In this document: piece after piece, positions 16,552 through 24,706 of the stretch
Layout of the letters: each line of letters opens with the position of its first letter
How positions within the stretch are numbered: position 1 is the stretch's first letter
Assembly: GCA_016124275.1 (NCBI GenBank)
Contig: WGOA01000022.1
Location: forward strand, 1-61,537
Source: Bacteroidota bacterium
GTDB lineage: Bacteria; Bacteroidota; Bacteroidia; Chitinophagales; BACL12
DNA: 61,537 nucleotides
Direction: 5' to 3'
Position numbers and translations under genes: made by a program
Notes under the pieces: model-generated
Databases searched by the model: none
What the model was told of the DNA's origin: nothing
The model's input: only the letters and a program-made list of their open reading frames with translations

Positions 16552-19500
16552 CTATGGCCCCAGCCAGGCCTCAACCGGCTTGAGCGTCAACTCCGGCTCA
16601 GGGCGCTCCAACAAATGGCCGATCAAGCCGTGCAGGTGCGCCGGTGCCGCTGTTTTTAGGTGTTCCAGCAAATCCAGCGACGTAGGATATGGCGGTCCGC
16701 CCCGGTGCTGCTGCAAAAAAGTGCCCAACGCAGCCAACAATTCCGCTTCGCCCCAGGCTTCCTGGAGGGTGTAAAAAGCTAAAGCGCCCTTGCCATACGT
16801 CAGGTAAGTCTGCTCGGCGCTGGCCAGGTACAACGGCACATCAGGGGTGGAAGCGGACCCCGCTTCAGCCCTGCCCTGTCGATACCGGACGCGCTGTTGC
16901 TCCAGGAAACGGAGGGCCTTCGCCCGGCCAAAGGCCTGCTCATAGACCTTGACACTCACGTACTCGGCAATGCTCTCCGTGAGCACAGTGGCACCAAAAG
17001 CCTCTGCCGGAATGACCTGGTTGCCCCACCATTGATGCGCCAATTCATGCGCGGCTACGTAAAACGGCAAGTCCAGGAATTCGGCATCTGTATTGTGGAT
17101 GAACCGAAGTTCAGACATGGAAATGACGTTGCCCGACGTCGTAGCATAGGAGCCCTCAGCGCGCACGAATTCAACGATGCTGATCTGCCCGTAAGGATAG
17201 GCCCCAAAATGCTGCGTGCTGAAATCCAGGCTGGCCTTCAACCCCGCCATCATGGAGGCCAGGCAGGCGCGATGGGTCGGGTGGTGGAAAATGGCCAGTT
17301 CCACGCCGCGGTAGCGCTCCCGCATCACGTTGAACTCTCCTGAATGAAAGCCGAGCACAAACTTGACCGGCTGCGGCATTTTATAGTGAACGTAATGCCG
17401 GTCATCTTTGGTCCAGGATCGCAATGGGCTGCCTGCAGTAACAGCCGTCTGCCCTATTGACGTGCTCAACACGGCCTCGTACCGGATGCCGTCTTCATCG
17501 CTGCGCTGGTAATGGCGAAGGGTGCTTGCCGCTTCGGGCAACGATGGTTCTGTCTCCGCAAAGTAGCCGATGCTGGGAAAAATGTCGCTTTTCAGAAACG
17601 TGCCATTGTCCAGCACATTGGAATTTTGGGTCAAGAGCGTATTGGCCTTGTTGCGAATGTCAAAATGAAGCAGCATGCTATCGCCGGGAGCAAGGGGTGG
17701 GTGCAGTGGGTAAACCGTAAAATGGAATATGGTGTCAACAATCAACTTCTGCACGGGGTCATCAAACCATACTTCCGTGTATTCGTCAAAACTGCACTTC
17801 AACAGCAAAGTATCCACGGGTACCGCATTGCGGTTGTGGAGCACAAAATGGCCCTTCGCCCTAAAACGCTGTTGCTCCGGATAGAAATCAAGGGCAACGG
17901 ATAAAGCGGCAATTCGGGGTTGAGGCACATGGGCTAATCGGGCAAAGCGCGCTTGAAAATCAGCCAGCAATTTTTGCTCGTTGCGCGGCAACGTTTGCGC
18001 CTCTGCCCTTTCCATCCGGTAGCCCCAGGCGCCAAATGCCAGGACGCCGACACTAAGTAAACCTATGGTCACCGCTTGCGCCAACCCAAATCGACGGCGA
18101 GCAAAGGCTAAGCGCTCTCGCCATCCCAGGCTGTGTTCGCGGGACCAAAACAGCAGCGAAACACAGGCCAGCAGCCCTCCGAAAAGCAACCAATAGCTTC
18201 GGTACAAAAAGTACACCCGCTGGCCAAAGCCCCGCGGACTCAAATCTGATGCATACAGAAAGCTATCGCTGTGCGGCACATCGTTGAAGCGGAAAACGTG
18301 CTCGCTAATACCTAGCGATGGCAGCTCCCCGACGCCCAACCACAACAGAATCAAGAGAAACAACGCGGGGTACACGCTTGCCACGAGCGTTTGCACAAAC
18401 AGCGCCATCAGCGCCCAAACCACAAAGCCGATGCCGTGAAAAACAAACAGCGAGAACATATACTGACCTAATTGAATGTCAGAGTACCCTTGATAGAGCT
18501 GCGTACCGATGCCCAACAACAGGAGTAAAGACAACAACAAGGACTGCATGCCGACTAAAGCCAGAAACTTGGATGCCCAAAGCGTCAGGTTATGCACAGG
18601 AGTTACTGCCACTAAATCAGCCATGCGGGCGGCCCGCGCCCGCTGCACCAATACCCCGGCATACAAAAACGTGAGCAGCTGAATCAAAAACGAGAAAAAG
18701 AACACCGGAAAGCCCAGGATAAACCAGGTAGCCGGCAAGACCTTGGTATCCGTTTGAGGATTGATCTGAAAAAGCAATACCCCTACAAAGACAATTCCCG
18801 CCAAAACGATGCTGACAAAGGCTCCACTCTGGGCGATGAACTGAAGATCAAGCCAGGCCAATTGGAACGCAGTACGCGCCTGTGCTCCCAGAGCATGATT
18901 GAACACAATCGGCGGTAAGACCACCCGAAGCAACGCCCCCTGCCGCTGCCGGACTTGCAGCCCACCCTCCAACTTGGGCAAACTCCGCAAACTGGTCTTC
19001 GTCAAGCGCGCTGGCCAACCCCAAAGCGCCGCTACCTGGCTGAACGAGAAACTGCGGTATGCCGCCGCAAATCCGATGGCCCCCAAAACCAACCAGAACA
19101 AGCGATTCGCCAGCAATGCCCCGGAAAACGGCAAGCCATGAACCAGCGCCTCTTCCGGGGTCCAATAGCGAACCACTGCCTGCGTGGGTGCATCGCCAAG
19201 GGGATCCAGCAGCAGACCCGCTGACGTGCCTCCCATGGCCCGCATAGCCGCTTCGCGGAGCAAACCCATCAGCAACACCACAATAAATGCTGCGTATATG
19301 TTACGGCTCAACAATACTACAGCAAATACCAGCACCCCGAACACCAACAGGTTTGGCAGAAGGTACAAAACATACAGTTGCCCATACGGCAGTAGCGTGC
19401 CGGACCATAGGTTTTGCGATGGAATACCCGGAATCAATGTTCCGCAGAAAAGGCCTAACAACACCAGCGCAGCAACCAGCGCAACCAACATAAAACCACT

Positions 19501-19839
19501 GCTGAACTTGGCCAGCAGATAAGCGCGCTTTGCCATGGGGTAGGCGTACAACAGCGCATGCGCATTGCTCTGAAAATCCTTGTGCAGCGTGGTTCCTATG
19601 AACACCGGCAAAAGCAACAAGAGCAATTTGTTGAAAAACAGGGCAAACTGGTACAGGCTCAGCGGAGCATTAGCCGGTTCCGCTGCAGCGGCAGCAACTT
19701 GCCCTTCGCCCGCTCCAAATGCGCCGGCAGCCCCCGCCATGCTGACCAGGGCCATCAAAAAGAAAAAGGCCGCATACCCGTAAAAGGGCCAGCGCCGCAG
19801 CCATTGCCAGAGCTCAAAGAAAAAAATGGTGCGGAACAT
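16552..19839 (-). CDS. ABC-2 type permease fused to M1-family aminopeptidase
   Basis: A 1095-residue fusion. The N-terminal half (about 1-600) contains two blocks of hydrophobic helices typical of ABC-2 permeases, with a helix near residues 15-35 and a last one near 595-615. The C-terminal half is an M1-like metallopeptidase: zinc motif His-Glu-Leu-Ala-His-Gln-Trp-Trp-Gly near residue 930, third ligand Glu in Leu-Thr-Glu-Ser-Ile-Ala-Glu-Tyr, and a downstream Tyr-Gly-Lys-Gly. Nineteen rather than eighteen residues separate the second His from the Glu, which I recall as usual in this fused subfamily. The peptidase part should face the periplasm. The ATPase gene directly upstream abuts it without spacer, so the pair forms one transporter. 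Substrate unknown. Confidence 0.88.
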   Translation of the reverse strand: MFRTIFFFELWQWLRRWPFYGYAAFFFLMALVSMAGAAGAFGAGEGQVAAAAAEPANAPLSLYQFALFFNKLLLLLLPVFIGTTLHKDFQSNAHALLYAYPMAKRAYLLAKFSSGFMLVALVAALVLLGLFCGTLIPGIPSQNLWSGTLLPYGQLYVLYLLPNLLVFGVLVFAVVLLSRNIYAAFIVVLLMGLLREAAMRAMGGTSAGLLLDPLGDAPTQAVVRYWTPEEALVHGLPFSGALLANRLFWLVLGAIGFAAAYRSFSFSQVAALWGWPARLTKTSLRSLPKLEGGLQVRQRQGALLRVVLPPIVFNHALGAQARTAFQLAWLDLQFIAQSGAFVSIVLAGIVFVGVLLFQINPQTDTKVLPATWFILGFPVFFFSFLIQLLTFLYAGVLVQRARAARMADLVAVTPVHNLTLWASKFLALVGMQSLLLSLLLLLGIGTQLYQGYSDIQLGQYMFSLFVFHGIGFVVWALMALFVQTLVASVYPALFLLILLWLGVGELPSLGISEHVFRFNDVPHSDSFLYASDLSPRGFGQRVYFLYRSYWLLFGGLLACVSLLFWSREHSLGWRERLAFARRRFGLAQAVTIGLLSVGVLAFGAWGYRMERAEAQTLPRNEQKLLADFQARFARLAHVPQPRIAALSVALDFYPEQQRFRAKGHFVLHNRNAVPVDTLLLKCSFDEYTEVWFDDPVQKLIVDTIFHFTVYPLHPPLAPGDSMLLHFDIRNKANTLLTQNSNVLDNGTFLKSDIFPSIGYFAETEPSLPEAASTLRHYQRSDEDGIRYEAVLSTSIGQTAVTAGSPLRSWTKDDRHYVHYKMPQPVKFVLGFHSGEFNVMRERYRGVELAIFHHPTHRACLASMMAGLKASLDFSTQHFGAYPYGQISIVEFVRAEGSYATTSGNVISMSELRFIHNTDAEFLDLPFYVAAHELAHQWWGNQVIPAEAFGATVLTESIAEYVSVKVYEQAFGRAKALRFLEQQRVRYRQGRAEAGSASTPDVPLYLASAEQTYLTYGKGALAFYTLQEAWGEAELLAALGTFLQQHRGGPPYPTSLDLLEHLKTAAPAHLHGLIGHLLERPEPELTLKPVEAWLGP

Positions 19840-20736
19840 TTAGGTCGAAATGGGTTCCTGGTGCAGCGCAGCGAAGTACACATCCTCTAAGGATGGCGCT
19901 GCGTGCTCAAAATGTTCAGCCGGGCACGTGAAACCCTGCACCCGCACTTGCACCCGAGTCTGGCCATCCTGATCAGGCACATAGCGCGACGAAAGAACGT
20001 TATGGCGTTGCTCGACCGCGTCCAACGCTTCCCGCTCGATGACGGCCGTCCAGATCTGGCCCTCCAGCTTAGCCACAGCCACCGAAGGCCGCTCGTGGAG
20101 CAAAACCCTTCCCCCGTTTAAAATGGCCATGTCATTGCACAAATCCTGAATATCATCAACCAAATGCGTGGAGAAGAGAATAACAGAACTACTCGCAACT
20201 TCCCGAAGCACATTCAAAAAGCGGTTGCGCTCAGCCGGATCCAGGCCTGCAGTAGGTTCGTCCACGATGATTAGCCGCGGCTTGTTCAACAACAGTTGCG
20301 CAATGCCAAAACGCTGCTTCATGCCGCCTGAAAATCCGTCCACATGCTTGTGCCTGACCTCCAACAAATTCGTGAGCGCAAGCAGTTCATCAATGAGGGC
20401 TGTTCGCTCTTTCTTGTCCGTCACCCCCTTGAGCCTGGCAAAATACTCCAGCAGGTCCTGGGCCGTCATCTTAGGATACACGCCAAATTCCTGGGGAAGG
20501 TAACCCAGCACCCTGCGCAGCGCCATCGGGTCTTCCAGGACATTGATGGCGCCAAACTGCACGGATCCCGTATCCGGCCGTTGCAACGTGGCAATGGTGC
20601 GCATCAGGCTGCTTTTGCCTGCCCCGTTTGGTCCGAGCAGACCAAACATACCCTTGCCTATGTTTATGGAAACGTCGTTAAGTGCCTTGACCCCGTTGGG
20701 ATAAGTTTTGGAAACACCAGCGAGGATCAATTCCAT
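19840..20736 (-). CDS. ABC transporter ATP-binding protein, partner of the M1-permease fusion
   Basis: A 298-residue ATPase of the drug/Na+/ABC-2 exporter type. It has Walker A Gly-Pro-Asn-Gly-Ala-Gly-Lys-Ser, a Q-loop in Leu-Pro-Gln-Glu, the signature Phe-Ser-Gly-Gly-Met-Lys, Walker B Leu-Ile-Ile-Val-Asp-Glu-Pro-Thr and an H-loop His in Ser-Thr-His. The C-terminal 80 residues form the extra domain usual in this group. Its last codon is immediately followed by the start of the permease-peptidase gene, so the two are translationally linked. A TATCTTGA element at 20771-20778 on the minus strand may be the promoter. Confidence 0.92.
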   Translation of the reverse strand: MELILAGVSKTYPNGVKALNDVSINIGKGMFGLLGPNGAGKSSLMRTIATLQRPDTGSVQFGAINVLEDPMALRRVLGYLPQEFGVYPKMTAQDLLEYFARLKGVTDKKERTALIDELLALTNLLEVRHKHVDGFSGGMKQRFGIAQLLLNKPRLIIVDEPTAGLDPAERNRFLNVLREVASSSVILFSTHLVDDIQDLCNDMAILNGGRVLLHERPSVAVAKLEGQIWTAVIEREALDAVEQRHNVLSSRYVPDQDGQTRVQVRVQGFTCPAEHFEHAAPSLEDVYFAALHQEPIST

Positions 20737-20835
20737 TTTTGCGGGGGTGCGGCACCGACAGCCACGGCCTCAAGATAGTTGGCTGCAGCCGCGATTGCAT
20801 AAACTTTAACAACCCTTAATAGTTATAAAATAAAC

Positions 20836-21783
20836 TTATCTTTTCATGTCCACCACCCAAATGCCCCGCAACTCGCCCAGGGCAAAGCCGAACGCGCGGT
20901 CTTCCGGGTAGCGCGCCTGAATGGTGTTCCAGGTGGAAGGGCTAATGTCCGTCTCCCGGCTTCCATGGCATTGCAGGCAAAGCGCGTCCATAACAATCGG
21001 GTAAAAACCGGTCACGGAATCGCCGTGTTGTTGCACCTGGCCGAGCGGCTTTTCGCCCTGTTCCATGCGGGAGCGCGTATCCTGGATGTAAGCCAACTCC
21101 GCAGCGTTGACCGCATTGGCCGGATTGCGGTTGCGGTCTGACACCCGCCTGATGCCGGCGTGCAGCTCGCGGCCCATGCTGTCCGTGAGCACGAGGGCAC
21201 GGGTGGAGCAAAAATCCACGGCGTGCTCCGGACCACCAGCCTGAATGGCTTGCAGCAGGTTCTTGCCTAACACGGCCTTGGTGGCCATGGCCAAATGGAG
21301 GCCCTGTTCCAGTTGCGGCAGCTCCTGTTCAGAAGCGTGAAAACGCTCCTGCTCGGTGGCAAAATGTTGCGCGTACCAGTCCCGTTTCTCCAACGGCGTG
21401 AAGTAAAGGTAGGCAGCCACGGCGGCCACTTCTTCCTCGCTCAGGCTCATTTTGGGCATCAGCCCATACTGCGCTATGGCTTCCGGCATTCGGCTGGTTT
21501 CGGGCGAAGGGCTTAGCAGAAAGGCCGCGAGGTGGTTGCGAAATTGCTCGGGCGAAGTCGCCTTTCCACCGTAAGCTGCTTTTATGGCGGCCAGTGAAGG
21601 AGCAATGCCCATGGCCGCCTGGTCATCCGGCGAATGGCAGGAGAAGCAACTGGTCTCCAGCACCTGAAAACCCGCCTGCAAGTCAGCTTCAGCGGCGGCC
21701 TCCTGTTGCCCAGTCCTTCCACAGCCTAAAACCGCGAAGAGCAGAACTACTAAAATGCTTCTTATACTTATTTTACTTATCAT
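20836..21783 (-). CDS. Lipoprotein with cytochrome c domain and Tll0287-like (DUF3365) heme domain
   Basis: A 315-residue lipoprotein (lipobox Ala-Val-Leu-Gly-Cys21). Residues about 35-130 form a cytochrome c domain with Cys46-Phe-Ser-Cys49-His50 and a possible distal Met in Met-Pro-Lys-Met-Ser. Residues about 160-313 resemble the Tll0287-like/DUF3365 domain, with Asp-Phe-Cys-Ser-Thr-Arg, Arg-Val-Ser-Asp-Arg-Asn-Arg-Asn-Pro-Ala-Asn and a second heme site Cys-Leu-Gln-Cys-His. It is therefore a two-heme envelope redox protein, possibly sensing or relaying electrons. It is transcribed divergently from the SDR gene and has no obvious partner oxidase nearby. Confidence 0.85.
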   Translation of the reverse strand: MISKISIRSILVVLLFAVLGCGRTGQQEAAAEADLQAGFQVLETSCFSCHSPDDQAAMGIAPSLAAIKAAYGGKATSPEQFRNHLAAFLLSPSPETSRMPEAIAQYGLMPKMSLSEEEVAAVAAYLYFTPLEKRDWYAQHFATEQERFHASEQELPQLEQGLHLAMATKAVLGKNLLQAIQAGGPEHAVDFCSTRALVLTDSMGRELHAGIRRVSDRNRNPANAVNAAELAYIQDTRSRMEQGEKPLGQVQQHGDSVTGFYPIVMDALCLQCHGSRETDISPSTWNTIQARYPEDRAFGFALGELRGIWVVDMKR

Positions 21784-21876
21784 TTGCTATGGGATTCATG
21801 ACCTTAAGCGGCAAGCTACAACCCGGCGTTGCAAACGCCTGTGCACGACATCACAGAAGGGCATCGCCAGAAACCT

Positions 21877-21884
21877 TATTTTAG
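21877..21884 (+). promoter_or_regulatory. Putative -7 element of the SDR/deacetylase operon
   Basis: TATTTTAG, one fixed-base mismatch to TAnnTTTG, ends 22 nt upstream of the GTG start at 21907. Confidence 0.4.
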
Positions 21885-21906
21885 GCTTTGCTAAAACGCA
21901 AGTTCT

Positions 21907-22692
21907 GTGAAATTCAAGAATCAAGTGGTGTGGATTACCGGGGCCTCTTCCGGCATCGGGCGCGAAATGGCGCTCGAGTTTGCCCGGCAGGGTGCCAGCG
22001 TGGCGTTGTCTGCCCGCCGTCGGGAAGAACTGGAGACAGTGGCCGCCGAAATTGCGGCGGCGGGCGGCCAGGCCAAAGCCTTTCCCTGCGACATCCTGCA
22101 AGAGCCCGACATCGAAGCCTGCGTGCGCGATGTGGTGGCGCATTTTGGCCGGATGGACGTGGCCGTAGCCAATGCCGGATTTGGGGTCATTGGTCGTTTA
22201 GAAGAATTATCCGCCGCCGATTGGCAACGACAACTGGCTGGCAACGTCACCGGACTGGCGCTCACGGTGCGCTACGCCCTTCCCCACTTGCGCGCCAGCA
22301 AAGGGCGAATAGGCCTGGTTGGCAGTGTGGCGGCTTTCCTACCCGGCCCAAAAACCGGTGCCTATAGCGCCTCTAAAGCAGCGGTCCATTCCATTGGCGA
22401 AACACTGCAACTGGAACTTCGCGGCAGCGGCGTGACCTGCACCACCATGCACCCCGGCTTTGTAGAAAGCAACATCGCCCGCGTGGACAACAGCGGCCAC
22501 TTTGACCCCTCGCGCCCTGATGGCCGACCCGCCAAACTCATGTGGCCCACCGACCGCGCTGCCCGCGTCATGGTCCGCGCGCTGGCCCGCCGCCAGCCGG
22601 TTTTTGTCTTTACCGGGCACGGCAAATTGCTGGTTTTCCTGGGTCGTCATTTTCCCGGTGTAGCCAGGTGGATGATCAGCAAAGCGGGATGA
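21907..22692 (+). CDS. Short-chain dehydrogenase/reductase
   Basis: A 261-residue classical SDR with the cofactor motif Thr-Gly-Ala-Ser-Ser-Gly-Ile-Gly (11-18), Asn-Ala-Gly-Phe-Gly near 89, catalytic Ser140 and Tyr153-x-x-x-Lys157. The Arg-Arg pair after the second strand (37-38) suggests a preference for NADP(H). The start is a GTG. The closest look is to the YqjQ/DltE-type SDRs, whose substrates are not defined. Its stop overlaps the start of the polysaccharide deacetylase gene by 4 nt. Confidence 0.92.
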   Translation: MKFKNQVVWITGASSGIGREMALEFARQGASVALSARRREELETVAAEIAAAGGQAKAFPCDILQEPDIEACVRDVVAHFGRMDVAVANAGFGVIGRLEELSAADWQRQLAGNVTGLALTVRYALPHLRASKGRIGLVGSVAAFLPGPKTGAYSASKAAVHSIGETLQLELRGSGVTCTTMHPGFVESNIARVDNSGHFDPSRPDGRPAKLMWPTDRAARVMVRALARRQPVFVFTGHGKLLVFLGRHFPGVARWMISKAG

Positions 22693-23624
22693 ACATCAAT
22701 GATACAACGCTTTGGTCAAGGACTGGCTTTCGCAGCTTGGTCGTTCCATGCGCCCTGCTTTGCGCAGCAACCGCTGTGCTAAGCGCATGCGGCCCTTCGC
22801 CCGAACATATTTTTACTTATCCAGGCGGCAAAACCAAAGCGCTGGTCCTGAGCTATGACGACGGCCCCATCGAAGACATCCGGCTGGCACAACTTTTTGA
22901 CCAGCACGGGCTCGTGGGAACCTTCAACCTGAATTCCGGTTACCTGGGCCAGACCCGCGCCTGGCCGCAGCCCGACGGCGATTCCGTGTACCAGCAATAC
23001 CTCTCGGCAGATTCCCTGCTGACGGTTTACGCCCGGCACGAAATCGCGGCACACGGCACCTATCACAAAAATTTCAAGGAGATCAGCAATGCCGAAATTC
23101 TGGAGGAAGTTAAGACCGACGCAGCTGCACTGGAGCGCATGACCGGCCGCGGCGTGCGCAGTCTGGCCTACCCTTTTGGAAGTTCCAACGCACACATAGC
23201 GAAGCTCGTTGGCAGCCAGGGCATTACCAGCGCCCGAACCGTTAGCGATACCCGCAACGTTAACCTGCCCAAAAACCTGCTGCTCTGGCATCCCACCATC
23301 CACGACAGCAAATGCCTGCCTTACGCGGAATCCTACAAAGCGCTACAAACCCATGAACTGACTGTGCTCTACGTCTGGGGCCACGCCTGGGAACTTAAAG
23401 ACCCCGTCCGCTGGAAAAACATGCAACAGTTTTGCGCTCAAATCGCACAACAAGATAACATATGGTATGTCAGCCAGGGCGAATTGGCCGACTACCTTTT
23501 GCGGCTGAAAAACGCGGAAATCACGAAACAGGGCATGCGCAACCCGGAAGGCAACGGCAATATCTGGATCCGTCAGGGTGAAGGAGCTCGCGTGTTAGAG
23601 GCCGGGGAGTTCGGTAACTTTTGA
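22689..23624 (+). CDS. Polysaccharide deacetylase (NodB-fold) lipoprotein
   Basis: A 311-residue lipoprotein: lipobox Val-Leu-Ser-Ala-Cys34, then a carbohydrate esterase 4 fold with Ser-Tyr-Asp57-Asp58-Gly-Pro (motif 1), His122-Gly-Thr-Tyr-His126 (motif 2, two metal ligands) and Tyr-Pro-Phe-Gly (motif 3). It probably removes acetyl groups from amino sugars of peptidoglycan or exopolysaccharide in the periplasm or at the surface. An upstream in-frame start at 22542 lies inside the SDR gene and is rejected; the ATG at 22689 overlaps the SDR stop in the ATGA arrangement and starts the signal peptide. Confidence 0.9.
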   Translation: MNINDTTLWSRTGFRSLVVPCALLCAATAVLSACGPSPEHIFTYPGGKTKALVLSYDDGPIEDIRLAQLFDQHGLVGTFNLNSGYLGQTRAWPQPDGDSVYQQYLSADSLLTVYARHEIAAHGTYHKNFKEISNAEILEEVKTDAAALERMTGRGVRSLAYPFGSSNAHIAKLVGSQGITSARTVSDTRNVNLPKNLLLWHPTIHDSKCLPYAESYKALQTHELTVLYVWGHAWELKDPVRWKNMQQFCAQIAQQDNIWYVSQGELADYLLRLKNAEITKQGMRNPEGNGNIWIRQGEGARVLEAGEFGNF

Positions 23625-23650
23625 ACGCCCGGTATGACACCATAAGATTT

Positions 23651-24631
23651 TCAATCCTTCAGACATCGGACGGAAAACCCGTTCTGCTTATTGGCGCTGA
23701 AACGGTTTGCATGGCTGGTGTAGGTATTCAACCGTCGATTCCATGCAGCATTAGAGGATGGCGCTGTGCGGGTCCACCAGTAACCATGCGTTCCCAATTC
23801 GGGATAGTCACCAAAGAAGCCTCGGAAGCCACCGGGCAAGCCAGTGAATCCACTGCTGTTGCTCGCTGCGGCGTTGGGATCTTCCCACAGGCCAGTTCCC
23901 GCCAACAAAGTGCCCGTAGCTTTCATAGTGCCACCGGCAACGGCGGGACCACCGAGGAAATTGATCAGTTGGCCATAGGCTGAATCCGTTGGCACCTGCC
24001 ACCCGGTCGGGCACAATCCGCGCGCGTCGGCTGCTGCATACCAATTATAAAGTAATCCGTAAGCAGCCTTGTTGGAAGCATCATCGTTGTATACCGAAAA
24101 TGCACCTGTTGCAGCAGCAGTCCAGGCAGGATTGCTCAACCCTGTAGGAAGGGCATCGCCGTTTTGATAGTGCTCTACCTTCAGGTTCTCATGCATCCAA
24201 CACTGCTCGCCAATCTGGACTGTACTGTACACGTTCCCGTCAATGTCCGTTACGGTTGCCGGGCATCCCGCGGGGCCCACCAAAAAAGTGCTGGTCGCTG
24301 AAACGGGGGTCACGTCGTAAGGGGGCACCGTGCTGCAGGCAGCCTGCACTTGCCAGGTATAAGTGCCCGGAACCAGCACGGCATCCGGGACCAGAAACTG
24401 ATCCCTTTCGAACCCAATAATGCGGCGGGTGACCGTGCTGCCCGACGGGGAAGTTACTTTGATCTGCACTCCGGTACTGCCCGGTACCGGATCCCATTGA
24501 AGCTGAGCTCCGATACCCTCGGCAAAGGTTGAAACCAGCCCGGAAGGAGCCGCCAAAGGGTCGCAGACCTGGGCAAAAGCACCAAAATGAATACATCCTA
24601 AGAGCAGCAAAACAGTAGACTTGTAGAGCAT
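23651..24631 (-). CDS. Secreted protein with FISUMP (Fibrobacter succinogenes major paralogous) domain
   Basis: A 326-residue exported protein: signal peptide (Leu-Leu-Leu-Leu-Gly-Cys-Ile-His-Phe-Gly-Ala-Phe-Ala), a fibronectin-III-like domain (about 25-125) and a FISUMP domain (about 135-326) marked by Asp-Ile-Asp-Gly-Asn-Val-Tyr, Gly-Glu-Gln-Cys-Trp-Met, Tyr-Gly-Leu-Leu-Tyr-Asn-Trp, Gly-Trp-Gln-Val-Pro-Thr-Asp, Tyr-Trp-Trp-Thr and the C-terminal Gly-Phe-Ser-Val-Arg-Cys. The domain has no established biochemical role. The ATG at 24629-24631 is preceded by an in-frame GTG. It follows the TonB receptor gene after 75 nt that contain a 9-bp inverted repeat, so it may be the last gene of that operon. 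Confidence 0.85.
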   Translation of the reverse strand: MLYKSTVLLLLGCIHFGAFAQVCDPLAAPSGLVSTFAEGIGAQLQWDPVPGSTGVQIKVTSPSGSTVTRRIIGFERDQFLVPDAVLVPGTYTWQVQAACSTVPPYDVTPVSATSTFLVGPAGCPATVTDIDGNVYSTVQIGEQCWMHENLKVEHYQNGDALPTGLSNPAWTAAATGAFSVYNDDASNKAAYGLLYNWYAAADARGLCPTGWQVPTDSAYGQLINFLGGPAVAGGTMKATGTLLAGTGLWEDPNAAASNSSGFTGLPGGFRGFFGDYPELGTHGYWWTRTAPSSNAAWNRRLNTYTSHANRFSANKQNGFSVRCLKD

Positions 24632-24634
24632 CAC

Positions 24635-24660
24635 GCCTATTTTCTTGCTTCAAAATAGGC
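24635..24660. repeat. Perfect inverted repeat just upstream of the FISUMP start
   Basis: Arms GCCTATTTT (24635-24643) and AAAATAGGC (24652-24660) form a 9-bp stem with an 8-nt loop that ends 3 nt before the ATG. It lacks a T tract. It could be a leader hairpin affecting initiation or an operator. Confidence 0.6.
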
Positions 24661-24706
24661 CGACTTGCTTAAACCACCTAACCCAACGCGCTACTGGGAC
24701 GGATAC

